Counted from the stretch's first letter, positions 27,388 to 35,804 are shown. The stretch is DNA of 64,000 bases from Actinoalloteichus_B caeruleus (GCF_000718005.1 NZ_JODV01000008.1); one strand, 5' to 3'. Notes: generated by a model from the sequence alone, not told the origin. Translations and numbers: made by a program.

Positions 27388-28116
27388 TCACTCAGTGACG
27401 GGCTGGGGTCTGGACAGCGCCCCCAGCCCGGCGGTGGCCGTCCGCCCGGCCAACCGCAGTCCTTCCCACACGCTCACCTGGTTGGCGGTGAGCACGGGCT
27501 TCCCGAGCCGCTCGTCCAGCCGGTCCAGCAGGCTCGCGGTGTGCAGGGCGGTGTCGGGGACCAGGACGGCCTCGGCGTCGACGTGGTCGTTGGCCGCCAC
27601 GAAATCGAGGACGTCGTCCTCCCCCAGCGTCCCCACCTCGGCCGCCGTCACGATGCCCCTGCTCGTGAGGGTGAGCGCCCGGATGCCGGCTCGACCGAGG
27701 AACTCCACGAACCGCTCGGCGACGTCGGCGGGGTAGGTCGCGGCCACGGCGACGCGGCTCACCCCCAGGGCCCTGGCTGCCCGGACGAACGCGAAGGAGG
27801 TGCTGGACGCGGGTACGCCCGCCGCGGCGGCGAGCTTCTCCACCTGCGTGTGGGCCCCCTCCCACCCGAAGACGAAACTCCCGGACGTGCAGGCCCACAC
27901 CACCGCGTCGGGCGCGTGCCCCGCGAGCGCGGCGGCACCGTCCGCGAGGACGTCCTCGCCGCCGACGTCGAGCAGGGCGTCGACACGGTGGGCGTCCTCG
28001 CGCATCAGGGTGTGCACCAGGGGAAGCCGCACCCCACCTCCGAGCTGGCCCTCCAGCCTCGGGTAGTCGTCCTCCGCGCTGTAACCCGGGTAGAGAATGC
28101 CGACCGTCACGGTCAC
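27388..28116 (-). CDS. Maleate isomerase/Asp-Glu racemase superfamily protein, second Cys missing
   Basis: 242 aa. The first active-site cysteine is present in VVWACTSGSF, but where the second Cys is expected the protein reads VLVPDTALHT. The C-terminal GKPVLTANQVSVW is typical of maleate cis-trans isomerases. With only one cysteine it may be an isomerase variant, a decarboxylase-like enzyme or a binding protein. GTG 28116 has GGAGGT 6 nt upstream; the in-frame extension to 28230 runs into the operator and is rejected. It is cotranscribed with the gntR gene. Confidence 0.85.
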   Translation of the reverse strand: MTVTVGILYPGYSAEDDYPRLEGQLGGGVRLPLVHTLMREDAHRVDALLDVGGEDVLADGAAALAGHAPDAVVWACTSGSFVFGWEGAHTQVEKLAAAAGVPASSTSFAFVRAARALGVSRVAVAATYPADVAERFVEFLGRAGIRALTLTSRGIVTAAEVGTLGEDDVLDFVAANDHVDAEAVLVPDTALHTASLLDRLDERLGKPVLTANQVSVWEGLRLAGRTATAGLGALSRPQPVTE

Positions 28117-28219
28117 GAACGCACCTCCGGTTGTCTCGACGCGCCCCTCCGGGCGACGGTGGTCTCCAGCTGCCGACACCCACGGCGCCGCTCCTGGCGG
28201 AACGACGCCGACCTCGGGA

Positions 28220-28231
28220 ATTGTCGACAAT
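28220..28231. promoter_or_regulatory. GntR/FCD operator 2
   Basis: ATTGTCGACAAT overlaps a minus-strand -10 TAGGAT (28230-28235) about 104 bp upstream of GTG 28116. A bound repressor would block the racemase-like/gntR operon. Confidence 0.75.
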
Positions 28232-28261
28232 CCTACACTTCGTGGTGATGGGTCGCCCGGT

Positions 28262-29020
28262 TCAGGCGGCCGACATGTGACTGGAACGGATCAACCGCTG
28301 GTCCTCGGCCGCCGCGCTCCGCCCCAACAGGCGGAGAGCTCCCCACATGGTCACCTGGTTGGCCGTCAGCACGGGTTTGCCGAGGAGGCGCTCCAACAGG
28401 GGGATCACGTCGTAGGTGGGCACGTTGGTGCAGCTGACGAAGACGGCTTCGGCGTCCGGGCGGTCGACGAGCCGGACGATCTCGACGACCTCCTGGTAGG
28501 AGACCTTCCAGATCTGGCCCAGCAACCCGAGCCCCTGGCAGGACACGGCGCGCACGCCGAACTCGCCCAGGAACGAGACCAGGCGTTCGTTGATGCTGTC
28601 CACGTAGGGGGTGGCGACCGCGAGGCGGGTCACCCCGAGCACGGACAGCGCCTCGACCAGCGCCCCGGAGGCGGTGACGGCCGCCGGGGCGCCGGCCTCG
28701 AGCATGATCGACGTCAGGGCGTGCTCCCCCCGCGCCCCGTTGACGAAACTGCCCGAGGTGCAGGCGTAGGCCAACACCTTCGGCTCGGGGGCGAGCAGGT
28801 CACGCGCGGCGCGGTGGACGGCCTCCTCGTCACTGATCATCGTGGCCATCTCCACCGTCACCGGGACCGGGACGAACGGCACCCGGGTCAGGTGGAGGGT
28901 CGCCTCGGGAGGGACCCACCGCCACAACTCGCGGTCGAGCGCGAAATCGAAGGGGGCGACGACGCCGATCCCGTCGTGCAGGAATGGACCGCCGACAGCC
29001 CCGAGACCCTCGGGCGGCAC
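28262..29020 (-). CDS. Maleate cis-trans isomerase-like protein
   Basis: 252 aa. Both signature cysteines are visible: AYACTSGSF (N-terminal) and AVFVSCTNVPTY (C-terminal), followed by GKPVLTANQVTMW. In characterised maleate isomerases these two cysteines act on either side of the substrate to convert maleate to fumarate. Related family members include arylmalonate decarboxylases and Asp/Glu racemases. GTG 29020 lies 13 bp after the DUF3830 gene, so the two form an operon under operator 3. Confidence 0.87.
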   Translation of the reverse strand: MPPEGLGAVGGPFLHDGIGVVAPFDFALDRELWRWVPPEATLHLTRVPFVPVPVTVEMATMISDEEAVHRAARDLLAPEPKVLAYACTSGSFVNGARGEHALTSIMLEAGAPAAVTASGALVEALSVLGVTRLAVATPYVDSINERLVSFLGEFGVRAVSCQGLGLLGQIWKVSYQEVVEIVRLVDRPDAEAVFVSCTNVPTYDVIPLLERLLGKPVLTANQVTMWGALRLLGRSAAAEDQRLIRSSHMSAA

Positions 29021-29033
29021 TTCGGACCCACCA

Positions 29034-29528
29034 TCAGCCCGCGTGACGCCGGTAGATGAGCCGCTCGCCGACGCTGCCGGATCTCCACACGTCGTGGCAC
29101 GCCTCGGCCATCAACGGGAGCCCCTCGACGATGGTGGCGTACACGTTGCCGGGGACCCAGCCCACGTCACCGTTGAGCAGCAGGTTGTTCCGCCCGTAGA
29201 AGATCGCGAGGTCGATCACCCCTGGCAGGTGCCCGATGCCCTTCTCCTCCTTGAAGTCCCGGTCGAGCATGCCGCCGGGGAAGGCGAAGTACACGACGTC
29301 ACCGGGGATCGGCGTGACCGTCGGGTTCTCCAGTCCCGGCTCCACCTCGGCGAAGTGGGGCACCATCGTGTAGACCTCGTTGCGCGCGTACTTCGCGTGG
29401 TGGACGTCCCCGGCCTGGGGCAGCGCCTCCCAGACGGCCGCGCAGGTTCGGGGGGCGTCCTTCTCGAGCAGTTCGGCGACGCAGGACACTCCGCGCTTCG
29501 CGAGCTCGATCGACATGTACTTCGGCAT
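29034..29528 (-). CDS. DUF3830 family protein
   Basis: 164 aa. The family signature GVIDLAIFYGRNNLLLNGDVGWVPGN... is clear (only part quoted), together with ARNEVYTMVPHF. DUF3830 proteins have a cyclophilin-like beta-barrel and often lie beside hydantoinase, amidase or Asp/Glu-racemase genes; their reaction is not established. ATG 29528 has GGAGG 8 nt upstream; the in-frame extension to 29657 enters the promoter and is rejected. First gene of the operon with the isomerase at 28262. Confidence 0.85.
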   Translation of the reverse strand: MPKYMSIELAKRGVSCVAELLEKDAPRTCAAVWEALPQAGDVHHAKYARNEVYTMVPHFAEVEPGLENPTVTPIPGDVVYFAFPGGMLDRDFKEEKGIGHLPGVIDLAIFYGRNNLLLNGDVGWVPGNVYATIVEGLPLMAEACHDVWRSGSVGERLIYRRHAG

Positions 29529-29646
29529 ACCGGAACCTCCGGGCGGTGGAGACTGGACCTGGTTGGGAGGTGGTGCGCGACGACCGGCGTTGTCTCGTCG
29601 TGGTCTCCGCGTGCCCGTTGCGGTGTACCCCGTGGTGCCTGTGCGG

Positions 29647-29658
29647 ATTGTTGACAAT
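29647..29658. promoter_or_regulatory. GntR/FCD operator 3
   Basis: ATTGTTGACAAT, one base different from operators 1 and 2. It overlaps the -35 of the plus-strand promoter and the -10 of the minus-strand promoter, so one bound repressor would silence both directions. Confidence 0.75.
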
Positions 29659-29679
29659 CCTACGAGCGGTTCCTAGCGT
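29651..29679 (+). promoter_or_regulatory. Promoter of the hydroxyacid dehydrogenase/amidase operon
   Basis: -35 TTGACA (29651-29656), 17-nt spacer, -10 TAGCGT (29674-29679); predicted start near 29686, a ~100-nt leader to ATG 29786. Confidence 0.65.
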
Positions 29680-29684
29680 GTCAA
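29657..29684 (-). promoter_or_regulatory. Promoter of the DUF3830/isomerase operon
   Basis: Minus-strand -35 TTGACA (29679-29684), 16-nt spacer, -10 TAGGAT (29657-29662). It is interlocked with the plus-strand promoter at 29651-29679, so RNA polymerase cannot occupy both at once. Confidence 0.65.
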
Positions 29685-29785
29685 TGGCTACCGCCGACAT
29701 GTCGGCTCTTTACGGCGAACGGACGAACGCTCTCCGTCGACGGTCGCGGCCGGCACCGGCAGCCGAAGCGAGGGGGTCACGCCGC

Positions 29786-30763
29786 ATGTCTCCGCACCCA
29801 CCGGTCATCACGGTCCTGCACGGGGCGGACGCCCCACCCGACCTCGCGCCGGTCCGCCCGCTGGTGGCCGAGGTCCGGGCGGCCGGCGGACCGGCGGAGC
29901 TGGCCGAACTGCTGCCCGGCACCGACGTGCTCTTCGTCTGGGACTTCAACTCCGACGCGCTGGCGGAGAGCTGGCCCCGTGCCGATCGGCTGCGCTGGGT
30001 CCACACGGCCAGCGCGGGGGTGGACCGCATGATGTTCCCCGCCCTGGTCGACAGCGACGTCCTGCTCACCAACTCCCGGGGGGTCTTCGACCAGCCCATG
30101 GCCGAGTACGTCCTCGGTCTGCTGCTCGCCTTCGCCAAGGACCTGCCGAGCACCCTCCGGTTCCAGGGAGAACGGAGGTGGCGGCACCGGGAGACCCGCC
30201 GGTTGGCCGGTAGCCACGCCGTCGTGGTGGGCACTGGCCCGATCGGACGAGCCATCGGACGGTCCCTCACCTCGGCCGGGGTCGCCGTGACCGGTGTCGG
30301 GCGGACGGGGAGGGACTCCGACCCCGACCTCGGTCAGGTGCACCCGTCGAGCGAACTCGCGACCCTGTTGCCCGACGCCGACCACCTCGTGCTCGCCGCC
30401 CCGCTGACCAAGGCCACCCGGGGACTGGTGGGCGCGCGGGAACTGGCCGCGCTCGGTCCCGAGGGCGTGCTGGTGAACGTGGGGCGCGGCCCGCTGGTGG
30501 ACCAGCGAGCGCTGGAGGAGGCGGTGGCCGCCGGGACGATCGGCGGCGCGGCCCTCGACGTCTTCGAGGAGGAACCGCTCCCCGAGGACTCCCCGCTGTG
30601 GTCGGCCCCGTCGGTGATCGTCTCTCCCCACATGTCCGGGGACGTGGTGGGATGGCGGGACGAACTGGTCGAGCTGTTCGGCGACAACCTGCGGCGCGTC
30701 CTCGGTGGACGGGAGCCGCTCAACGTCGTCGACAAGCGACTCGGGTACGTCTCGACGTCTTGA
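29786..30763 (+). CDS. D-2-hydroxyacid dehydrogenase
   Basis: 325 aa NAD-dependent dehydrogenase of the D-isomer 2-hydroxyacid family (D-lactate, glyoxylate and phosphoglycerate dehydrogenase relatives). The Rossmann loop is VVVGTGPIGRAIG; the catalytic Arg, Glu and His are in VNVGRGPLVD, DVFEEEPLPEDSPLW and SPHMSGD. It should interconvert a 2-oxoacid and a D-2-hydroxyacid in the island's pathway. ATG 29786 has an AGGGGG ribosome site; the longer in-frame reading upstream covers the promoter. The amidase follows 12 bp after its stop. Confidence 0.9.
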   Translation: MSPHPPVITVLHGADAPPDLAPVRPLVAEVRAAGGPAELAELLPGTDVLFVWDFNSDALAESWPRADRLRWVHTASAGVDRMMFPALVDSDVLLTNSRGVFDQPMAEYVLGLLLAFAKDLPSTLRFQGERRWRHRETRRLAGSHAVVVGTGPIGRAIGRSLTSAGVAVTGVGRTGRDSDPDLGQVHPSSELATLLPDADHLVLAAPLTKATRGLVGARELAALGPEGVLVNVGRGPLVDQRALEEAVAAGTIGGAALDVFEEEPLPEDSPLWSAPSVIVSPHMSGDVVGWRDELVELFGDNLRRVLGGREPLNVVDKRLGYVSTS

Positions 30764-30775
30764 TGGAGGTCAGTG

Positions 30776-32176
30776 GTGGGTAGTGCGGCGGATCTGACCG
30801 CGGTGGAGATGCTCTCCGCCTTCCGGAACGGGGAGCTGTCCCCGGCCGAGGCCACCGCGGCGGTGCTGGAGCGGATCGAGCAGGTGGATCCCGAGGTCAA
30901 CGCGTTCTGCCTGGTGGATCCCGAACACGCCACCAGGGCTGCCAAGGAGTCCACCGAACGCTGGGCGCGGGGCGCGCCGGAGGGCCTGGTCGACGGTGTG
31001 CCCACCTCGATCAAGGACGTGCTGCTCACAGCGGGGTGGCCCACCCTGCGCGGATCGCGGAGCGTCTCCCCCGCGCAGTCCTGGACCGAGGACGGTCCCA
31101 GCGTCGCCCGCCTCCGGGAACAGGGCGCGGTGCTGGTCGGGAAGACGACGACGCCCGAACTGGCCTGGAAGGGGGTCACCGACGGCCCCCTCCACGGAGT
31201 GACGCGCAACCCCTGGGACACCGGGCGCACGGCGGGAGGATCGAGCGGAGGCGGGGCCGCCGCCGTGGCGCTCGGGATGGCTCCGCTGACCGTGGGCACC
31301 GACGGCGGTGGCTCGGTCCGCATCCCCGCCAGTTTCTGCGGGGTCTTCGCCCACAAGCCCACCTACGGCTGGGTCCCGCACCACCCCCAGAGCCCGTTCG
31401 GGTCGCTGGCGCACGTCGGCCCGATGACCACCAGCGTCGCGGACTCCGCCCTGCTGCTCGACGTGATCGCCCGTCCCGACCCGAGGGACTGGTCGACGGT
31501 GCCCCCACCGGCCGCGTCCTTCCTGGGGAACCTCGACTCCGGTGTCTCCGGGCTCCGGATCGCCTTCAGCCCGACCCTCGGGTACGTGCGGGTGGACCCG
31601 GAGGTCGCCGCCGTGGTCGCGGAGGCCGCCCGCGTGTTCGAGGAGCTGGGAGCCGAGGTGGAGGAGGTGGACCCGGGTTTCACCGACCCCGTCGCCGAGT
31701 TCCACACCCTGTGGTTCGCCGGCGCCGCCAAGTCCGTCGAGCACCTCACCCCGGAGCAGCGCGCCGAACTCGACCCCGGGCTGCGGGAGATCACCGAACT
31801 GGGAGCGTCCTTCTCCGCCGGTGACTTCCTCACCGCGAACGCGCGCCGCGCGGCCATGGGCGCGCTGATGGGCCGGTTCCACGAACGCTTCGACCTGTTG
31901 TTGACGCCCACCATGCCCATTCCGCCGTTCGAGGCGGGTCGGGAGGTCCCGCCCGGTTGGCCGGGTGACCGGTGGACGAGCTGGTGCCAGTTCACCTACC
32001 CGTTCAACATGACCCAGCAGCCGGCGGCCAGCATCCCGTGCGGTGTCACCTCCGGCGGGCTGCCGGTGGGTCTCCAGGTGGTGGGCGGCCGGTACACCGA
32101 TCACCGGGTGCTCGCCGCGTGCCACGCCTTCGAACGGGCGCGCCCCTGGCGGGACCGCCGCCCACCGCTGCTCTGA
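30776..32176 (+). CDS. Amidase (amidase-signature family)
   Basis: 466 aa. The Ser-cisSer-Lys triad is complete: Lys in TSIKDVLLTAG, cis-Ser in GRTAGGSSGGGAAA and the nucleophile Ser in GTDGGGSVRIPASFCG. It hydrolyses an amide to acid plus ammonia; given the isomerase and DUF3830 neighbours, a dicarboxylic half-amide such as maleamate is possible, but that is inference. GTG 30776 is preferred to GTG 30773 because GGAGGT (30765-30770) is 5 nt from it and only 2 nt from the other. Confidence 0.9.
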   Translation: MGSAADLTAVEMLSAFRNGELSPAEATAAVLERIEQVDPEVNAFCLVDPEHATRAAKESTERWARGAPEGLVDGVPTSIKDVLLTAGWPTLRGSRSVSPAQSWTEDGPSVARLREQGAVLVGKTTTPELAWKGVTDGPLHGVTRNPWDTGRTAGGSSGGGAAAVALGMAPLTVGTDGGGSVRIPASFCGVFAHKPTYGWVPHHPQSPFGSLAHVGPMTTSVADSALLLDVIARPDPRDWSTVPPPAASFLGNLDSGVSGLRIAFSPTLGYVRVDPEVAAVVAEAARVFEELGAEVEEVDPGFTDPVAEFHTLWFAGAAKSVEHLTPEQRAELDPGLREITELGASFSAGDFLTANARRAAMGALMGRFHERFDLLLTPTMPIPPFEAGREVPPGWPGDRWTSWCQFTYPFNMTQQPAASIPCGVTSGGLPVGLQVVGGRYTDHRVLAACHAFERARPWRDRRPPLL

Positions 32177-32285
32177 GCCGCGCCGGGGCCGGCGGGCGGG
32201 GTGGGCCCGAGCGCCCGCTCCGCCCGGCCCGCGCGGGGCCACCGAGGTGGCGGCGTGACGGTGTCCGCGCGGCGCTCCCCTCGGG

Positions 32286-33716
32286 TCAGAGGCGGCTCAT
32301 CACGTGCTTGAACCGGGTGTAGTCGTCCAGACCGTGACGGGAGATCCCGGTGCCGTGCCCGGAGTGGCGGAACCCGCTCTGCGGCATCTCGGCCACCACG
32401 CTGCCGTGGTTGTTGATCCAGACGCATCCGAAGGAGAGCAGGCCCGACAGGCGCACCGCCCTGGCGTGGTCGCGAGTCCACACGCTCGCCGCCCCGCCGT
32501 ACCGGACGCCGTTGGCCCACCCCACCGCCTGGTCGACGTCGGTGAACCGCTGGAGGGTGACGACCGGACCGAAGATCTCGTTCTGCACGGTCTCGTCGTC
32601 CTGGTCGACGCCGGCGATGACCGTGGGCTCGAAGAAGTACCCCGGCTGGTCGGAACGAACTCCTCCCGTGAGGATCGTCGCGTGCTCGGGGAGGCGGTCG
32701 AGCACCCCTTCGACCTGCTCCACCTGGTTCTCGTTGTTCAGCGGCCCGTAGAAGGCGTCCCGGTCGCTGGGCGGACCGACCCGCAGGCCCCGCACCTCGT
32801 GGACGAACGCCGCGACCAGCTCGTCGTAGACCTCGTCGGCCACCAGGACGCGGGCTGCCGCCAGGCAGTCCTGCCCCGCGTTGGCGAAGGCCGCCCTCGC
32901 CAGCTCGCCCGCGACCAGGGGAACGTCCACATCGCCGAACACCAGGGCTGGCGCCTTCCCACCCAGCCGCAGGTGGACGCGCTTGAGGTCCGCGGCGGCC
33001 GAGCCCGCCACCTCCATGCCGGACCGCACGGCGCCGGTCAGCGACACCAGGCGGGGGACCTCGTGCGCCACCATGGCCCGTCCGGTGTCCCGATCCCCGC
33101 AGATCACGTTCAGGACCCCGGGCGGCAGTGCCTCGGCGGCGCGCTCGGCCAGCATCACACTGGTCAGCGGGGTCGTCTCCGCGGGTTTGAGGACCACCGC
33201 GTTGCCGGCGGCCAGCGCGGGGGCCACGCCCGCCGCGGCCAGGAACATCGGGTGGCTGTGCGGCATCATGTGCGCGCAGACGCCGAGGGGCTCGCTGCGC
33301 AGCAGGGAGGAGTGCCCCCGCTGGTACTCGCCGGCGGCGACGCCGTCGAGGACGCGGGACGCTCCGGCGAAGAACCTGATGTGCTCGACGGCGAGGGGGA
33401 GTTCTCGTTCGGCGACCTGCCGCGCCGGCTTGCCCGTGTTCGCGCACTCGGCCGCGACGAACTCGTCGGCCGCTCCCTCCACCAGGTCGGCCCAGCGCAG
33501 GAGAGCGCGCTGCCGTTCGTGGGGAGTGGTCGCGGCCCACCCGGTGTGGGCGTTCTCGGCACGGCGCATGGCCGTGTCCACGTCGTTCCACCGGCTGATG
33601 GGCGCCGACCCGAACTCGGTTCCGCTGCTCGGGTCCACCAGCGTGGTCCGCTCGGTTCCCTCGACACCGGTCGGCTGGCCGGCGACGAAGTTGGCCACAC
33701 TCGCTGGGAGTTCCAC
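32286..33716 (-). CDS. Aldehyde dehydrogenase family protein with altered active site
   Basis: 476 aa, overall like gamma-aminobutyraldehyde dehydrogenases (PatD type). The catalytic Cys is kept (NAGQDCLAAARV) and so is NEIFGPVV. However the oxyanion Asn motif PWN is replaced (MMPHSHPM) and the general-base Glu of ELGGK is Arg (VHLRLGGKAP, codon CGG). Both changes are clear at DNA level and the frame is open, so this is not a decayed gene. It may be inactive, have esterase or other activity, or bind a ligand. GTG 33716 has GGAGG 8 nt upstream. Convergent with the amidase; no ATTGTCGACAAT site precedes it. Confidence 0.85.
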   Translation of the reverse strand: MELPASVANFVAGQPTGVEGTERTTLVDPSSGTEFGSAPISRWNDVDTAMRRAENAHTGWAATTPHERQRALLRWADLVEGAADEFVAAECANTGKPARQVAERELPLAVEHIRFFAGASRVLDGVAAGEYQRGHSSLLRSEPLGVCAHMMPHSHPMFLAAAGVAPALAAGNAVVLKPAETTPLTSVMLAERAAEALPPGVLNVICGDRDTGRAMVAHEVPRLVSLTGAVRSGMEVAGSAAADLKRVHLRLGGKAPALVFGDVDVPLVAGELARAAFANAGQDCLAAARVLVADEVYDELVAAFVHEVRGLRVGPPSDRDAFYGPLNNENQVEQVEGVLDRLPEHATILTGGVRSDQPGYFFEPTVIAGVDQDDETVQNEIFGPVVTLQRFTDVDQAVGWANGVRYGGAASVWTRDHARAVRLSGLLSFGCVWINNHGSVVAEMPQSGFRHSGHGTGISRHGLDDYTRFKHVMSRL

Positions 33717-33805
33717 CGCACACCCCTCCGCACGCGGGCCCACACCCGCCTCAGGCACGTGTCGCGTCGTCCGGGCCCGCGCCCCGTCCGTGCGGACGGG
33801 CCCTC

Positions 33806-34234
33806 CTACTCCGTTCCGCCGGCGGCCTTCCGCACCGCCTCCGCGAAGATCGCCAGGTCGTCCCCGGCATGGGCGAGGCGCTCGGCGACCGCGCTGGCGT
33901 GCCCGGAGAGGTCTCCACCGTATCCGGTGCTGCGCAGCCAGTGGGTGAGCCCGTCCAGGCCCACGGCGGCACCGGCGACGGCACCGGTCAGGCCTTCGAC
34001 GATGCGCTCCACGTCCGCCAGGGTGTGCGGGGCGCTCGGGTCGCCGAGCTGGTCTCCCAGCTGGCGGGCGGCCTCCCCCACCTCCTGCGCGATCTCGGCG
34101 GGCGGCACCGCGTCGTGGCGGTCGCCTGTGGTGGCTCCCCGCCGTGCTCCAGCACGCGTGGGAACCTCACGAGAAGTGGACTTGTAGCGCCCGACCCTGC
34201 CCGTCGTCCGTTCGCTGTGCGTGGAGGAATCCAT
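33806..34234 (-). CDS. Hypothetical protein, 142 aa
   Basis: Not recognised. A basic, Ser/Thr-rich N-terminus of about 45 residues is followed by a helical acidic segment (AEIAQEVGEAARQLGDQLGD, then VERIVEGLTGAVAGAAVGLDGLTHWL). No signal peptide or clear membrane helix. ATG 34234 is the first good start; a longer in-frame reading to 34348 would cross the hairpin at 34326. Its codon pattern fits a real gene. Confidence 0.55.
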   Translation of the reverse strand: MDSSTHSERTTGRVGRYKSTSREVPTRAGARRGATTGDRHDAVPPAEIAQEVGEAARQLGDQLGDPSAPHTLADVERIVEGLTGAVAGAAVGLDGLTHWLRSTGYGGDLSGHASAVAERLAHAGDDLAIFAEAVRKAAGGTE

Positions 34235-34325
34235 GGTGCCGACATTAGTCCCTTTCCTGATCGGCTTGTGCACACTCCCACCCACGCAGCGCAGCGAGTC
34301 GCTGACCGTAATCAATGGCCGCGAG

Positions 34326-34361
34326 GGGTCCCCCGGACGCTGAAGCATCGCCGGGGGACCC
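34326..34361. terminator. Strong hairpin downstream of the SPFH gene
   Basis: GGGTCCCCCGG and CCGGGGGACCC are perfect 11-bp arms around a 14-nt loop, 137 bp after the SPFH stop. It is probably the terminator of the nfeD-SPFH operon; no T-run is present. Confidence 0.5.
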
Positions 34362-34497
34362 TGCCACGCTGCGCAACTGTTTCCCGATTGTTCCGCGATG
34401 AGAACGGTGGTCGGTCCACAAGATCGGAGCTTTCCAACCCGAAAGACGGGTCGCCGAGCTAGACACTGACCGACGGATCACCCGCCGGCCGGTCGGC

Positions 34498-35751
34498 TCA
34501 GTCCCGCCGCTCCGGCTCGGTGGTCTTCTCCGACGCGGCCCCGGGAACGGGGGGCTGGGGCGCCGCCTGCCCGAGCGCCCGGCCGGCTGCCCCGGCGGAC
34601 GGCGTGGCCGAGGGGGAGGGGCTGTCCCCCGGTCCCCGCAGTCCGGCGACGGGGCCGGGGACCTCCTTGCGGGCGACCTCCTCGGCGGCTCGGACCGCCT
34701 CGGCGACCTTGGGGTCGGTCGAGGTGTCGAACCAGGCGGCCACGGCCTCGTCCTCCGCCTCGGGGCGGGACTCGGGGACCTCCTCGGTGGGCGGCTCGTA
34801 GCGGAAGACCCCGTCCTCGCCCGGCGCGCCGAGCATCCGGGCGAAACCCTCCAACGACTTGTTGAAGTCGCTGGGGATCACCCACACCTTGTTGGCGTCG
34901 CCCTGCGCCATCTGCGGGAGGGTCTGCAGGTACTGGTAGGCGAGCAGCTCGGGAGTCGGCTTCCCCGCCTTCACCGCGGCGAACACCTTCTCGATCGCCT
35001 TGGCCTGCCCCTGTGCCTGGAGGTACCGGGCGGCGCGCTCACCCTGGGCGCGCAGGATCGCCGACTGCCGCTCGCCCTCGGCGCCGAGGATCGCCGCCTG
35101 CTTGGACCCCTCCGCCGCGAGGATCTGGGACTGCTTCTGCCCCTCGGCGGTCTTGATGGCCGACTCCCGCTCACCCTCGGCCGTGAGGATCATGGCGCGC
35201 TTCTCCCGGTCGGCGCGCATCTGCTTCTCCATCGAGTCCTGGATGGAGGGCGGCGGGTCGATGGCCTTCAGCTCCACCCGCGCCACCCGGATGCCCCACC
35301 TCCCAGTGGCCTCGTCGAGGACACCTCGCAGCTGGCTGTTGATCTGGTCGCGGGACGTCAGCGTCTGCTCCAGGCTCATCCCGCCCACGACGTTGCGCAG
35401 CGTCGTGGTCGTCAACTGCTCGACACCGACGATGTAGTTGGAGATCTCGTAGACGGCGGCCCGGGGCTCGGTGACCTGGAAGTAGACGACGGTGTCGATC
35501 GACACCGTCAGGTTGTCCTCGGTGATCACGGGTTGCGGCGGGAAGGACACCACCTGTTCCCTCAGGTCGATCCGGGCCCGCACCCGGTCGAAGAAGGGTA
35601 CGAGGAAGTTCAGCCCCGGAGCCGCGACCGTGCGGAACCGGCCCAGCCGCTCGATGACCGCCGCGGTCGCCTGCGGGATCACCAGGACGGCCTTCGCGAC
35701 GATCGTGATGACCAACAACACCACGACCGCCAGCACGATCACTGACGTCAT
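34498..35751 (-). CDS. SPFH/Band 7 (stomatin/QmcA-like) membrane protein
   Basis: 417 aa. One N-terminal membrane helix (residues ~4-25), an SPFH domain (~25-190; QATAAVIERLGRF, DREKRAMILTAEGERESAI) and a long Ala/Glu/Gln-rich coiled coil, then a Pro/Ser-rich tail of ~90 residues. Such proteins form membrane cages or scaffolds with NfeD partners. The nfeD gene lies 53 bp upstream on the same strand, the classic pairing, as in Rv1487-Rv1488. ATG 35751. Confidence 0.92.
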   Translation of the reverse strand: MTSVIVLAVVVLLVITIVAKAVLVIPQATAAVIERLGRFRTVAAPGLNFLVPFFDRVRARIDLREQVVSFPPQPVITEDNLTVSIDTVVYFQVTEPRAAVYEISNYIVGVEQLTTTTLRNVVGGMSLEQTLTSRDQINSQLRGVLDEATGRWGIRVARVELKAIDPPPSIQDSMEKQMRADREKRAMILTAEGERESAIKTAEGQKQSQILAAEGSKQAAILGAEGERQSAILRAQGERAARYLQAQGQAKAIEKVFAAVKAGKPTPELLAYQYLQTLPQMAQGDANKVWVIPSDFNKSLEGFARMLGAPGEDGVFRYEPPTEEVPESRPEAEDEAVAAWFDTSTDPKVAEAVRAAEEVARKEVPGPVAGLRGPGDSPSPSATPSAGAAGRALGQAAPQPPVPGAASEKTTEPERRD

Positions 35752-35804
35752 CAGTGTCCACCTTTCTTGTCAACGAGCGGCGGAGGTCCCCTGGTGGGAC
35801 CCGG

